32,883 nucleotides of DNA from a virus. The position numbers and the translations under genes were made by a program. The stretch is taken from positions 1 through 32,883 of the IMG/VR virus record IMGVR_UViG_3300023284_001561. One strand, given 5' to 3'. Of this stretch, positions 6,149-12,847 are shown one piece after another (the stretch's first letter is position 1; each line of letters opens with the position of its first letter). A model generated the notes under the pieces. That model searched no databases and was not told where the DNA came from. It saw nothing but the letters and a program-made list of their open reading frames with translations.

Positions 6149-7008
6149 TTCAACCCCCTTTTGAGCCTAAACTCAACCATTCCCCCGGCCTCAATCGCCT
6201 TTTCCTCGCCAAAAATCTCAATTATAGTGCTTAGGACGTCCTTTTCTGTCCCGTTGCCGTGGGCCTTGTGCAAGTTATCAACCCACCGCTCAAAATTGGC
6301 CTCCTTTTCCTTGTCCTCTCTGGCCTTGCTGGGCTTGGCGCTGGAAACTCCGGTTTTATATTCATCGTTCCACCGCTCGGCATTTAGCCAGGACGTAGCT
6401 AGGGCGATATGGCGCCTTTCGGCTTGGTCCCTGGCGCATACATCGGCGTAACGCCTGGCGCCATTGGCAACCATAGCCGGTTCCACGTTGGGGGCCTTGA
6501 CCGCTTTTTCAAACGCTTTTAAGGCGTCCTTTTTCTTCTCTTTCCTGGGATAATATTTCCAAAACACGGCAAACGCCTTGGCGGTTGGCCCCTCGTTCCT
6601 CGTTACCTCGTCCCCCGTTCCTCGTTCCTCGTCCCTCGGGGGCTTTCCGCGGTCAGGTGACGGACACTCGACCGCCAACTTCTGGAAACCTTTGGGGTCT
6701 GGATACTTAGACTTGTTGCACCGCCGCCGTTGGTCCCATTGCTGGATTTCCATATACTCCCTGCCGTCGGCCACATAAACCTTGATAAAATCAAGGCGCC
6801 GCAACCCATCAAGGGCCGCCTTAATGCTGGCGGGCTTCGCGGTTCCAAACGGGAAACACGTCGAACAAACCAGCCTCGGGTCGGCATGAAACCGCCCGAA
6901 GTCGTCGGCGCTTGTCAGTAGTAGAATAAACAACCTGAATTCTGCGTCCGTCAAAGCCGCGGCCTGTTCGCTTGTCCTGAGCCCTTCGCGTAGCTGTCTA
7001 TTTGGCAT
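6145..7008 (-). CDS. Replication protein O-like (DNA-binding initiator)
   Basis: The 287-aa protein begins MPNRQLREGLRTSEQ and has a winged-helix segment to about residue 95 (LTDAEFRLFILLLTSADDFGRFHADP, then GREYMEIQQWDQRRR). This is the layout of phage replication initiators that bind the origin and recruit host helicase. A low-complexity Arg/Glu/Thr linker (about residues 118-142) is encoded by a 7-bp repeat. The C-terminal domain starts FWKYYPRKEKKKDALKAFEKA, common in O-like proteins. It overlaps the exonuclease gene by 11 bp. No phage helicase or polymerase is seen, so host machinery is probably used. Confidence 0.8.
   Translation of the reverse strand: MPNRQLREGLRTSEQAAALTDAEFRLFILLLTSADDFGRFHADPRLVCSTCFPFGTAKPASIKAALDGLRRLDFIKVYVADGREYMEIQQWDQRRRCNKSKYPDPKGFQKLAVECPSPDRGKPPRDEERGTGDEVTRNEGPTAKAFAVFWKYYPRKEKKKDALKAFEKAVKAPNVEPAMVANGARRYADVCARDQAERRHIALATSWLNAERWNDEYKTGVSSAKPSKAREDKEKEANFERWVDNLHKAHGNGTEKDVLSTIIEIFGEEKAIEAGGMVEFRLKRGLK
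6590..6641. repeat. Degenerate CCTCGTT-type short tandem repeat
   Basis: Plus-strand units of about 7 bases (CCTCGTT and near copies) run through this stretch. In the gene frame it encodes the Arg/Glu/Thr-rich linker of the O-like protein. In another minus frame it reads as the NEERGTR-type peptide repeat that recurs as a minisatellite in some environmental bacteria. No inverted repeats or target duplications were seen. Confidence 0.7.
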
Positions 7009-8188
7009 CTTTAACCTCTACGATTTGGCCCGATTTGTCTTTAAAACTGATAACCCCTTTTAACATTGCCAGGGTCCGGTCCTCAGTGGCCTTTTTGGTC
7101 GGTTTCTTTTCGCCGTGGTGCTTTGCCCTTGCAACCAATTCGTCATGGACTATCCCCTTGCAATCCTTAAGGCTCACCTTACAGATACTTTGAAAGGCGT
7201 CTATACTTACGCCCGCCTGGCTGTTCAACGCATTAAACGCCTTCACCGAGCTTTTAATTTCCCGGACCTTCTGGGTTGGCCCCACTCCGAAGCCCGGTAT
7301 AAATTCAGGATCGACAACCAGGCCAGCCTTGGCGGCCTCCAATATCTTTTTGGCTACCTTTACCACAATCTGGGCGTTTACGAGCGTCTGGGCGCGCTGG
7401 GCGGGCTCCTGGTGGTTAAAAATGGCAATGGGGTCGTCCATCTTAATCACGTTGCCGTAGAATTTGTCTACCGCTGCAACGCTCTCCGGGCAAGCAAGCG
7501 TTCCCGCTGCGTTGCAATACAAACAACCGCTTTTTGTGACGTTGCGCGGCGCGTCGGGCTCCATAGCGTCAGAAACAATCGCCTTTATAACCGCCTCGAC
7601 TGCATAAAGGTTTCTTGTGTCATAATCCGTATAGGTGTGGTGCTCGCCCGCCTGGTTGCCAGCGCTCAACATATGAATTCTAACGCCTGGCGCCTCAAAT
7701 TGAGCGGCTGCCATAAGCCCGTAGCATTGTACCTGGATATGCTCGTCTGATAATTTCTGTTCAAGGTTACCGGTTTTGTAGTCCCACAAATCCAAGCCCT
7801 GGGGCGTCGAAATCAGAAGGTCTTTTGTTCCCTCGGCGCGGAATGTCTCAAAATCAACCCCGTCTTTATGCTCTGCAAATATCTCAAGGGCCCCGCCCCT
7901 GGCTTCGGTGTGTTCCTGAACCACAAAGGCAAACCAACGGAAAACGAAAAGCTCCCGGCCTTCCAGATTCTTCCATTCCGCAATGTCCTCAATCGCGCTC
8001 TCGGCGGCCTGCTTAGATTTCAGCGCGCCAGGGATTCGGGCCCACTCTTTTAGGGCTTCGTGGATAACATCGCCGCTAGTGGCTTCGGCGCTCCCCTTGT
8101 TTTGTATGCGAGCCTCGGCGGCTAGTGAGCCAGGGCAAACGTCGATACGCGGTAGGCTTGAGGGCCTAATAAACGGTAGTTTCTTCAT
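6998..8188 (-). CDS. PD-(D/E)XK exonuclease, Fe-S type (DUF2800/Cas4-RecB-like)
   Basis: The 396-aa protein has a RecB-like nuclease core: GDVIHEAL (His43), GTKDLL (Asp123), LWDYKTG (Asp136, Lys138) and a QVQCYGLM motif (Gln152, Tyr156). Four Cys are placed as in Fe-S exonucleases: C18 in VCPGS, then C222-x2-C225-x7-C233. It probably resects duplex ends for the annealing protein encoded just upstream. The ATG at 8188 follows GGGGAG. A longer frame would cover the hairpin upstream and overlap the bet stop, so I rejected it. Confidence 0.85.
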   Translation of the reverse strand: MKKLPFIRPSSLPRIDVCPGSLAAEARIQNKGSAEATSGDVIHEALKEWARIPGALKSKQAAESAIEDIAEWKNLEGRELFVFRWFAFVVQEHTEARGGALEIFAEHKDGVDFETFRAEGTKDLLISTPQGLDLWDYKTGNLEQKLSDEHIQVQCYGLMAAAQFEAPGVRIHMLSAGNQAGEHHTYTDYDTRNLYAVEAVIKAIVSDAMEPDAPRNVTKSGCLYCNAAGTLACPESVAAVDKFYGNVIKMDDPIAIFNHQEPAQRAQTLVNAQIVVKVAKKILEAAKAGLVVDPEFIPGFGVGPTQKVREIKSSVKAFNALNSQAGVSIDAFQSICKVSLKDCKGIVHDELVARAKHHGEKKPTKKATEDRTLAMLKGVISFKDKSGQIVEVKDAK

Positions 8189-8220
8189 TCTAATTACTCC
8201 CCGCCCAGGTTCATTTAAAA

Positions 8221-8258
8221 CCGACCGCGATAGGCTGGGCGTACCCTCTCGCGGTCGG
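8221..8258 (-). terminator. Perfect 10-bp inverted repeat, terminator or attenuator
   Basis: CCGACCGCGA and TCGCGGTCGG are perfect complements around an 18-base loop. On the minus strand the stem is followed by TTTTAAA. It lies in the 100-base gap between the annealing-protein stop and the exonuclease start. It looks like an intrinsic terminator or attenuator that lowers exonuclease expression relative to the annealing protein. A dyad operator is also possible. Confidence 0.6.
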
Positions 8259-8288
8259 GTTACAATATTGCAAACTTCGCGCTTGGCG

Positions 8289-9239
8289 TCAATCCGTAAA
8301 CGCGTTTGATTCACCAGGGGCCCCTAAGCCTGGTAGTTGGTCGTCTGGGTTGTCGGGGCCGCCGTTGTAGACCTTTGTAAGCTCTCCCTGGTCCTGGGCG
8401 TCGTCCCCTGGGTCGGTTGCGGGCTCGGTGTCTGGCTGGCCGTTATCGGCTGGGGGCTCGGTGCTGTCCCACTTCTCCTTTATCAATGCCTCGATATAGT
8501 TGGCGGTCATTCCGTCTTTTATCTCAAGCCCCAAGCCCTGGGCTTCGTCAACCAGGCGAGCGCGTCGCGTGTTGCGCAATCGCGCGGGCTTCTCTGTCCC
8601 CTTGCCGGTCGGCGTCCCGGTTTTAGCGGTCAAAAAGTCCGCTGGCGGGGTGTCGTCCTCTAGCTCCTCGCGTAAATACATCCCGCTAGTCACCGAAGGG
8701 AACGTTTTACGGATTGCAATGGCCTCGGCGCATTTGCAGATCATCAATTCAGGGTTTGAATTCCAAACACTTTGCCCCTTATTGAAGTGTTTAAGGGTGC
8801 AACTCGACTTTTGTGGGCGCGTCCGGTCGCTGCGATAGATGGAAGCCCAGCCCCCTAAGAGCTTGTGGCCGTCCTCTATGAAGTGACCGTCAAGCCATTC
8901 GACCCCCTCGCCAGTTTCGACGATAATGCCCGAATCCATGCCGTCGTAGGCTGGGTGGGTTTCCATACGCTTTAAAAGCGCCTGGTGGCCGGTGATAAGG
9001 TTCCAGCGTCCCTGAAAGGGGATAATATAGGCGTCCCCCTCAAACGGATTCAGTAGGCGCGCCCGACACAGCATCATAAATTTGATGCAATCGTTGGCCG
9101 GGGGCTTGTTGTCGCCAGAAACTAGCAAATCCTGAACCATTTTGACCGATAAATTTACCGATTCTTCTCCCGCCTGGAAGTGTACCGCCTTTATGTCGTT
9201 CGGCGCGATTGTCGTCAGGCCGTTTTCTGAGTCTGTCAT
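8289..9239 (-). CDS. bet: Single-strand annealing recombinase, Bet/RecT family
   Basis: The 316-aa protein anneals complementary single strands in phage recombination and possibly recombination-dependent replication. The signature is CRARLLNPFEGDAYIIPFQ followed by WNLITGHQALLKRM and THPAYDGMDSG, matching the Red beta/RecT core (about residues 50-210). Next come MYLREE and a long acidic, Pro-rich disordered tail (from about residue 210), typical of the C-terminal partner-binding tail. Start ATG at 9239 sits seven bases after AAGGGG, 104 bases downstream of a strong promoter. The partner exonuclease follows. Confidence 0.88.
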   Translation of the reverse strand: MTDSENGLTTIAPNDIKAVHFQAGEESVNLSVKMVQDLLVSGDNKPPANDCIKFMMLCRARLLNPFEGDAYIIPFQGRWNLITGHQALLKRMETHPAYDGMDSGIIVETGEGVEWLDGHFIEDGHKLLGGWASIYRSDRTRPQKSSCTLKHFNKGQSVWNSNPELMICKCAEAIAIRKTFPSVTSGMYLREELEDDTPPADFLTAKTGTPTGKGTEKPARLRNTRRARLVDEAQGLGLEIKDGMTANYIEALIKEKWDSTEPPADNGQPDTEPATDPGDDAQDQGELTKVYNGGPDNPDDQLPGLGAPGESNAFTD

Positions 9240-9311
9240 GTGTATTCCCCTTATTCGCTTGTTTTTAATGGCTGGTTTAAGGGCCAACCGTGTCCCCTTT
9301 TGTCGTTTCTT

Positions 9312-9339
9312 ATTATACGCTATGCGCGAAGTATTGCAA
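9312..9339 (-). promoter_or_regulatory. Sigma70-like promoter for bet-exonuclease operon
   Basis: Minus strand reads TTGCAA (9339-9334), a 16-base spacer and TATAAT (9317-9312). The spacer contains TTCGCGCATA, also found (TTCGCTCATA) in the spacer of the 11.4-kb promoter, offset by one base. A palindrome AAGCGCTT overlaps the -35. It lies just past the end of the 64-aa membrane gene and upstream of bet. Confidence 0.78.
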
Positions 9340-9343
9340 GCGC

Positions 9344-9538
9344 TTACTTACGTTTGTCCCTAAATTCGTATTTCTCCCTGAACCGGCCCTTTATTACCTC
9401 AATTTCAAGGTATACAATGCACAATCGGAATCCAGCCAGGACCCCCATAAGGGCGCAAACGCCCTTGATTATCTCGCCCTCAAGCGGCGCCACAACTAAC
9501 ACAAGCGCCGTAATCGTCCAGAATATAGCCTTTTTCAT
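9344..9538 (-). CDS. Small two-span membrane protein (64 aa)
   Basis: Two hydrophobic segments (IFWTITALVLVVA and GVCALMGVLAGFRLCIVYL) are separated by a short charged loop, with a basic tail ending REKYEFRDKRK. AAGGGG precedes the ATG. Small membrane proteins in phage early regions can affect the host envelope or superinfection; nothing here selects one role. Confidence 0.7.
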   Translation of the reverse strand: MKKAIFWTITALVLVVAPLEGEIIKGVCALMGVLAGFRLCIVYLEIEVIKGRFREKYEFRDKRK

Positions 9539-9550
9539 ACGTCCCCTTTT

Positions 9551-9874
9551 CTACGCCAGGTTGGCGGGTTTCAATTCAAATAGCCCAGCCAGGTCCGGGT
9601 TGTCGTCCATCAACATCCGGGCCAGGATAGGGCTGTAACTGTTCGAAATCTTAAACGTTTCCTTTCGAATAAAAAAGACTTCCCACCGTACCCGCTCCCG
9701 GACCATTGCAATGCTAATCTTTTCGTGCCCGGATTGCTTGGCCTCTAGCGCAAAACGCTTAAACGCTTCCCAGCCTACCGGGTTTGCCTTTACCCACCGC
9801 TCCGCCTTTTCCCGGTTGGTGGGGTCGTCCTGGTCCCCATCCGGGTCCAGGTGGGCGAAATAGGGGCTACTCAT
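9551..9874 (-). CDS. Conserved phage hypothetical protein (107 aa)
   Basis: It has a pattern I associate with a widespread small phage family: NPVGWEAFKRFALEA, then SIAMVRERVRWEVFF, FKISNSYSPILARMLMDDNP and LFELKPA. The molecular role of that family is not known to me. The ATG overlaps the ATGA of its neighbour. It lies in the first early operon. Confidence 0.7.
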   Translation of the reverse strand: MSSPYFAHLDPDGDQDDPTNREKAERWVKANPVGWEAFKRFALEAKQSGHEKISIAMVRERVRWEVFFIRKETFKISNSYSPILARMLMDDNPDLAGLFELKPANLA

Positions 9875-10179
9875 TCCGCGACCGCCCGGAAGTTCACGAA
9901 ATACGACCCGCTTTCGTCTGGCGTGAATCCAAAAATATCCTGGAAGTCCTGGAAGGTAAATTCATAGCTCTCATTCCAATAGATCGCGTCCCCAGGTTTA
10001 TCAAGCTCCAGCTTTACCTTTTGGGTGTGTACCGAATGCGTTTTTGCAAGCTCGGCGGCCCGCTTCTGGCGCTTGTGTTTCTGTGCCTCCAGCGTTTTCC
10101 TGTTCTTGGCCTTGCGTTTCTTCCAGGCTGCAACCTGTTCGTCCCCAGTCACCTTTTTAGTCTGCTTTTTCTTAGTCAT
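9871..10179 (-). CDS. Hypothetical basic protein (102 aa)
   Basis: The first 50 residues are very rich in Lys and Arg (MTKKKQTKKV, AWKKRKAKNRK, KHKRQKRAAEL), suggesting nucleic-acid contact. The second half is acidic and aromatic (WNESYEFTFQDFQDIFGF). No family is recognised. Overlapping starts and stops tie it to both neighbours. Confidence 0.6.
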   Translation of the reverse strand: MTKKKQTKKVTGDEQVAAWKKRKAKNRKTLEAQKHKRQKRAAELAKTHSVHTQKVKLELDKPGDAIYWNESYEFTFQDFQDIFGFTPDESGSYFVNFRAVAE

Positions 10180-10403
10180 TTGTCACCCTTCCCAGGTTTG
10201 ATGTGTGCCCAGCGTCGGCGGCTGATGATGTCAGCAAGCGCCCCCTGGCTTATCCCGTACCTTTTAGCTAGTTCGGCGCGATAGCCCCGCCTTGACCCGT
10301 TTGCGGCTACCAGGCGCCGAATTGTTCGAACCTTCTGGGCTGTCAATCGCGCGTTCGGATTGAGCCCGCCCAGTTTGGCCTTGCTTCTTGCGTTATTCTT
10401 CAA
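10176..10403 (-). CDS. Small helix-turn-helix DNA-binding protein (75 aa)
   Basis: The sequence ARLTAQKVRTIRRLV, then RAELAKRYGISQGALADIISRRRWAHI, is a helix-turn-helix of the kind found in small phage regulators and in the repeats of some HNH homing endonucleases (Leu-Ala-x2-Tyr-Gly-Ile-Ser, then Trp-x-His-Ile). With no nuclease domain it is probably a regulator. It is the best candidate here to bind the shared promoter motif, which is an inference from its position. Confidence 0.75.
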   Translation of the reverse strand: MKNNARSKAKLGGLNPNARLTAQKVRTIRRLVAANGSRRGYRAELAKRYGISQGALADIISRRRWAHIKPGKGDK

Positions 10404-10657
10404 AACTCCCCCTTTGCTTTTCGTATTAACTCGGCGGCCCGCTCCGACACTTCGGGCGCGACGCGTTCTGTTAATTCCTTGATTTCAACCAACATTTCCA
10501 GCATTTCCGGCGCTGCGGCTATCAACAGGGCGTTTGAGTGATCTTGCCCTTGCAAGACTGGCCCGCCTACGACCTGGGCAATTCGCCGCCCCCTGGAATT
10601 ACCTATATAGCCGTGTCTATCCGAACACCGCCAGGGCCCTCCACTATGACACATCAT
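10400..10657 (-). CDS. Conserved phage hypothetical protein (85 aa)
   Basis: Contains GPWRCSDRHGYIGNSRGRRIAQV and then DHSNALLIAAAPEMLEMLVEI, a module shared by many small early-region phage proteins. Function unknown. Start ATG overlaps the upstream stop (ATGA). Confidence 0.7.
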   Translation of the reverse strand: MMCHSGGPWRCSDRHGYIGNSRGRRIAQVVGGPVLQGQDHSNALLIAAAPEMLEMLVEIKELTERVAPEVSERAAELIRKAKGEF

Positions 10658-11019
10658 GCCCGCCCCGCTTTCTGTTCTGCCAGGATTTCACCCCTAACGT
10701 TTGCAATCCAGGCCGAAAGGTTCTCTGGCGGCCCTACAAAAACGGCTTTACGGTCGACCCCCGCGACGTCCGGCGCGCCCTTCGGCGGCTTACGCCAGCC
10801 CTTCCGGTGTAACGGTGGCGCCATACCCACCCGCAAAAGGTGGACCTCGGCCTTTCCGTTATCAAGCACCGTGAAAGTAAAGGACCAGACGCCCCCCAGG
10901 TCCTCAAGGGCCTTCAATTGCTCGGCCAGGGACACAACCAGGCCGCCGCGGCTGTCTATAAAGGCGCTCATTGCGCCAAACGTAGCCAGGCCGATTTTTG
11001 CTAGTATCTTTTCGATCAT
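10654..11019 (-). CDS. Hypothetical protein (121 aa)
   Basis: Not recognised. It has a helical N-terminus, then strand-like segments (VWSFTFTVLDNGKAEVHLL) and a C-terminal helix. It overlaps both neighbours by 4 bp. It is the second gene after the early promoter. Confidence 0.6.
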   Translation of the reverse strand: MIEKILAKIGLATFGAMSAFIDSRGGLVVSLAEQLKALEDLGGVWSFTFTVLDNGKAEVHLLRVGMAPPLHRKGWRKPPKGAPDVAGVDRKAVFVGPPENLSAWIANVRGEILAEQKAGRA

Positions 11020-11375
11020 ACCGCCGCCCCGTCCTGGCTGGCCTGGAATTGCTTGGCGGCGCGCTTATAACTAGACGCCAGGCGCTTTTCAATCCAGGCC
11101 GCCGCCTCTTCCCTGGTTTTGTGGTAAGAGGTCGCTTGCCCGGACCCGTATTGCTTCCCGTCCCTGGTCGCCTGTACGGTCGCGTGGTGGCGCTCGCCAG
11201 TCCCTTCAAAAAACTCTACAGGCCAGGAGCTACCATTCTGCCCTTCCGGCAATTCGACAACCTCAACCGTTCCAAGTTCCGACCTTGCGCCAACTCGGCG
11301 GCCCATTCTGTCGATAAGTCCCCAGGTAACGTGTTCGGTTTCCAGAGTCTCAGTGTTTTTAAGTGTTACTCTCAT
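11016..11375 (-). CDS. Hypothetical protein, first gene of the early operon (119 aa)
   Basis: Start ATG at 11375 follows AAGGGGAAAC and lies about 40 bases past the -10 box, making this the first gene of the transcript. The upstream in-frame extension overlaps the promoter and is rejected. Residues 1-75 are beta-rich. The C-terminus (EAAAWIEKRLASSYKRAAKQF) is a basic helix. First genes after strong early promoters often act on the host, but no specific function can be assigned. Confidence 0.6.
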   Translation of the reverse strand: MRVTLKNTETLETEHVTWGLIDRMGRRVGARSELGTVEVVELPEGQNGSSWPVEFFEGTGERHHATVQATRDGKQYGSGQATSYHKTREEAAAWIEKRLASSYKRAAKQFQASQDGAAV

Positions 11376-11416
11376 GTTTCCCCTTTTCGTTGTGGTTTCG
11401 TCCTTCATTTGTCTCA

Positions 11417-11444
11417 ATTATAGCCTTATGAGCGAACATTGCAA
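11417..11444 (-). promoter_or_regulatory. Strong sigma70-like early promoter
   Basis: Minus strand: TTGCAA (11444-11439), 16-base spacer, TATAAT (11422-11417). Spacing and boxes are identical to the 9.3-kb promoter. It reads into the early operon starting at 11375. An 8-bp inverted repeat flanks its -35 box. Confidence 0.8.
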
Positions 11445-11460
11445 GGGGAAACTTCGCTCA
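11429..11460. promoter_or_regulatory. Putative operator: TGAGCGAA/TTCGCTCA inverted repeat
   Basis: TGAGCGAA at 11429-11436 and TTCGCTCA at 11453-11460 are perfect inverted copies, 24 bp centre to centre. They flank the -35 box, and one arm lies in the promoter spacer. The spacing suits a dimeric regulator binding the same face of the helix about two turns apart. No regulator has been shown to bind. Confidence 0.6.
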
Positions 11461-11474
11461 AAAGGGATAAAAGT

Positions 11475-11512
11475 GGGGCCCCGGCCTATAAGGGGATACA
11501 GACCAGGGCCCC
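11475..11512 (-). terminator. GC-rich inverted repeat, probable late terminator
   Basis: GGGGCCC (11475-11481) pairs with GGGCCCC (11506-11512) over a 24-base loop. On the minus strand the stem is followed by CACTTTTA. It lies after the last late gene and just upstream of the early promoter, where a terminator is expected. The arms are self-complementary, so other folds are possible. Confidence 0.45.
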
Positions 11513-11523
11513 GGTGTGTTGGT

Positions 11524-11550
11524 GGCCCCCAATGAAGGGGAAGGGGGGCC
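11524..11550 (-). terminator. GC-rich 7-bp hairpin after the last late gene
   Basis: GGCCCCC (11524-11530) pairs with GGGGGCC (11544-11550) around a 13-base loop. It begins 10 bases after the stop of the NlpC/P60-like gene. There is no U-tract right after it. It may act with the second repeat as a composite terminator. Confidence 0.4.
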
Positions 11551-11559
11551 CGTACCGTC

Positions 11560-12135
11560 TTACACGTTTACGACAATAAGCCGCGTAAGGTCCTCGAAAT
11601 TATGGGCCAGAATCCGGTTTTCAAACGTCCTGGGCGTAAATAGCGCTTTCTTTTTGCCGTTCCGACCGTCCAGGCAATGGGCCAGGGCGGAAAGGTAGGA
11701 CCGCGCGCAAAGCTGGCTACACCAGGACAAGCGAATAGGCGGCAAAATGCCCGTTTTGTCGATCAGTAGGTTATAAAGCGGCATGGCAAGGAGTACCATT
11801 CGGCGTTTGCGGGGGTATTTGAGCCCCAGTAGATTGTCGACGAAATACCGGGCCGCGTTTTCCCGCTGGTCCGGCCCCAGGGTCAGGAGCCTATAAAAGC
11901 CCACTTCGTAGCCCTCGGCATTTATCAGGTTTTCGTAGTCATGTATGGGCGTCAACACGGATTCCGGGGGCTTGGCCTCGGCAATAAACCATTCGCCTTT
12001 ATGCCAAACCACCATAGCATTATGGTTACTTTCAGACTGTACCCCCACCCGTATAAGGGCCGATTCGGCCCCCTTGTTCGCGCGCCCGGTGACCAGTAGG
12101 CCGGGCTCCAGATGCTCTGTAAGTATTCGCTTCAC
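11560..12135 (-). CDS. Permuted NlpC/P60-like (YiiX-type) papain-fold protein
   Basis: This 191-aa protein shows the permuted papain order. His38 comes first in SNHNAMVVWHKGEWFIAEA, with Glu53 as a possible third residue. The Cys (C139) comes late in SWCSQLCARSYLSAL, at the start of a helix. Members of this fold cleave peptidoglycan peptides, amides or lipids. No signal peptide is present, so it would need a holin-like route, virion carriage or a cytoplasmic target. Start GTG overlaps the previous stop (GTGA). It is the last gene of the late block and a candidate lysis enzyme. Confidence 0.6.
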   Translation of the reverse strand: MKRILTEHLEPGLLVTGRANKGAESALIRVGVQSESNHNAMVVWHKGEWFIAEAKPPESVLTPIHDYENLINAEGYEVGFYRLLTLGPDQRENAARYFVDNLLGLKYPRKRRMVLLAMPLYNLLIDKTGILPPIRLSWCSQLCARSYLSALAHCLDGRNGKKKALFTPRTFENRILAHNFEDLTRLIVVNV

Positions 12136-12830
12136 TCTTCCAGGGGCTTTTTGACTGTGATTTTGTTTCTATTGCCGTCGACAATTAGCGTGGCGGGGTC
12201 GCTTTCAAGCGTTATCTCGTTTTCGTCACCCTTGACCCCCACAGACGTCACCGGGTTTCCCTTGGCGTCGACGGCATAGGTGGCGGGAATGAGATTCCTG
12301 GCCGCGCTCTTCTTTTGGGACCGCTTGGCGTCCTTTTCTTTCTTATAGTTCCGGTATTCGTAGGCGCCATAGGCCGCCAGGGCCACCATAGCCGATTCCT
12401 TTGGATTCTGCACAACCGTTTGCCCGGCCTTGCCCAAAAGCTTCCCAGCGCCGCCCAGGACCGCGCTGGCGCCATTGACGACGCCCGCCCCCAGGTTGAA
12501 CACAGTGGCGCCCAGCGCGCCCAGTGGCCCGCTACTCTGGCCCAGGGGCTTATATGGGACCTTGAAGCCGCTACTCCGAACGCTCTGGCCTATAACCTTG
12601 GCGTCCCAGGCGACCCGTACCCCGCCCCGCGTCGGTTGAACCCGAACCGGTGGCAGATTGTCGGCGGCTGTCGTCCTGAAAAAGATGCCGTTGAATTCTT
12701 CGCCGGTGTCGGGCTGGTCGGGCTCGCATGGTTCTACGGTCGCGGCTTCGGGTGCCAGGGCCTTGTCCTGGGCGATTGCGGTAATGGATAGAAACCCCAT
12801 AATTAGGGCCAGAATTATTGTCGTTTTCAT
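12132..12830 (-). CDS. Exported hypothetical protein with Gly-rich hydrophobic core
   Basis: A clear Sec signal peptide (residues 1-20, AIA|QD cleavage) leads to an acidic stretch. A Gly/Ala-rich hydrophobic region follows (LGALGATVFNLGAGVVNGA...), then a Lys/Arg-rich segment (EYRNYKKEKDAKRSQKK). The beta-like tail includes ITLESDPATLIVDGNRNKITV. The hydrophobic core could insert in or lie on a membrane. AAGGGG precedes the ATG. No family is recognised. It lies between two cysteine-peptidase-like genes. Confidence 0.7.
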   Translation of the reverse strand: MKTTIILALIMGFLSITAIAQDKALAPEAATVEPCEPDQPDTGEEFNGIFFRTTAADNLPPVRVQPTRGGVRVAWDAKVIGQSVRSSGFKVPYKPLGQSSGPLGALGATVFNLGAGVVNGASAVLGGAGKLLGKAGQTVVQNPKESAMVALAAYGAYEYRNYKKEKDAKRSQKKSAARNLIPATYAVDAKGNPVTSVGVKGDENEITLESDPATLIVDGNRNKITVKKPLEE

Positions 12831-12847
12831 GTGTTCCCCTTTTCGTG

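Noticed and set aside
10186-10193. KOPS-like GGGNAGGG octamers (also 1374-1381, 4489-4496, 11538-11545)
   Set aside because: A handful of matches in 32.7 kb is near chance and one is on the opposite strand, so no link to the FtsK-gamma protein is claimed.
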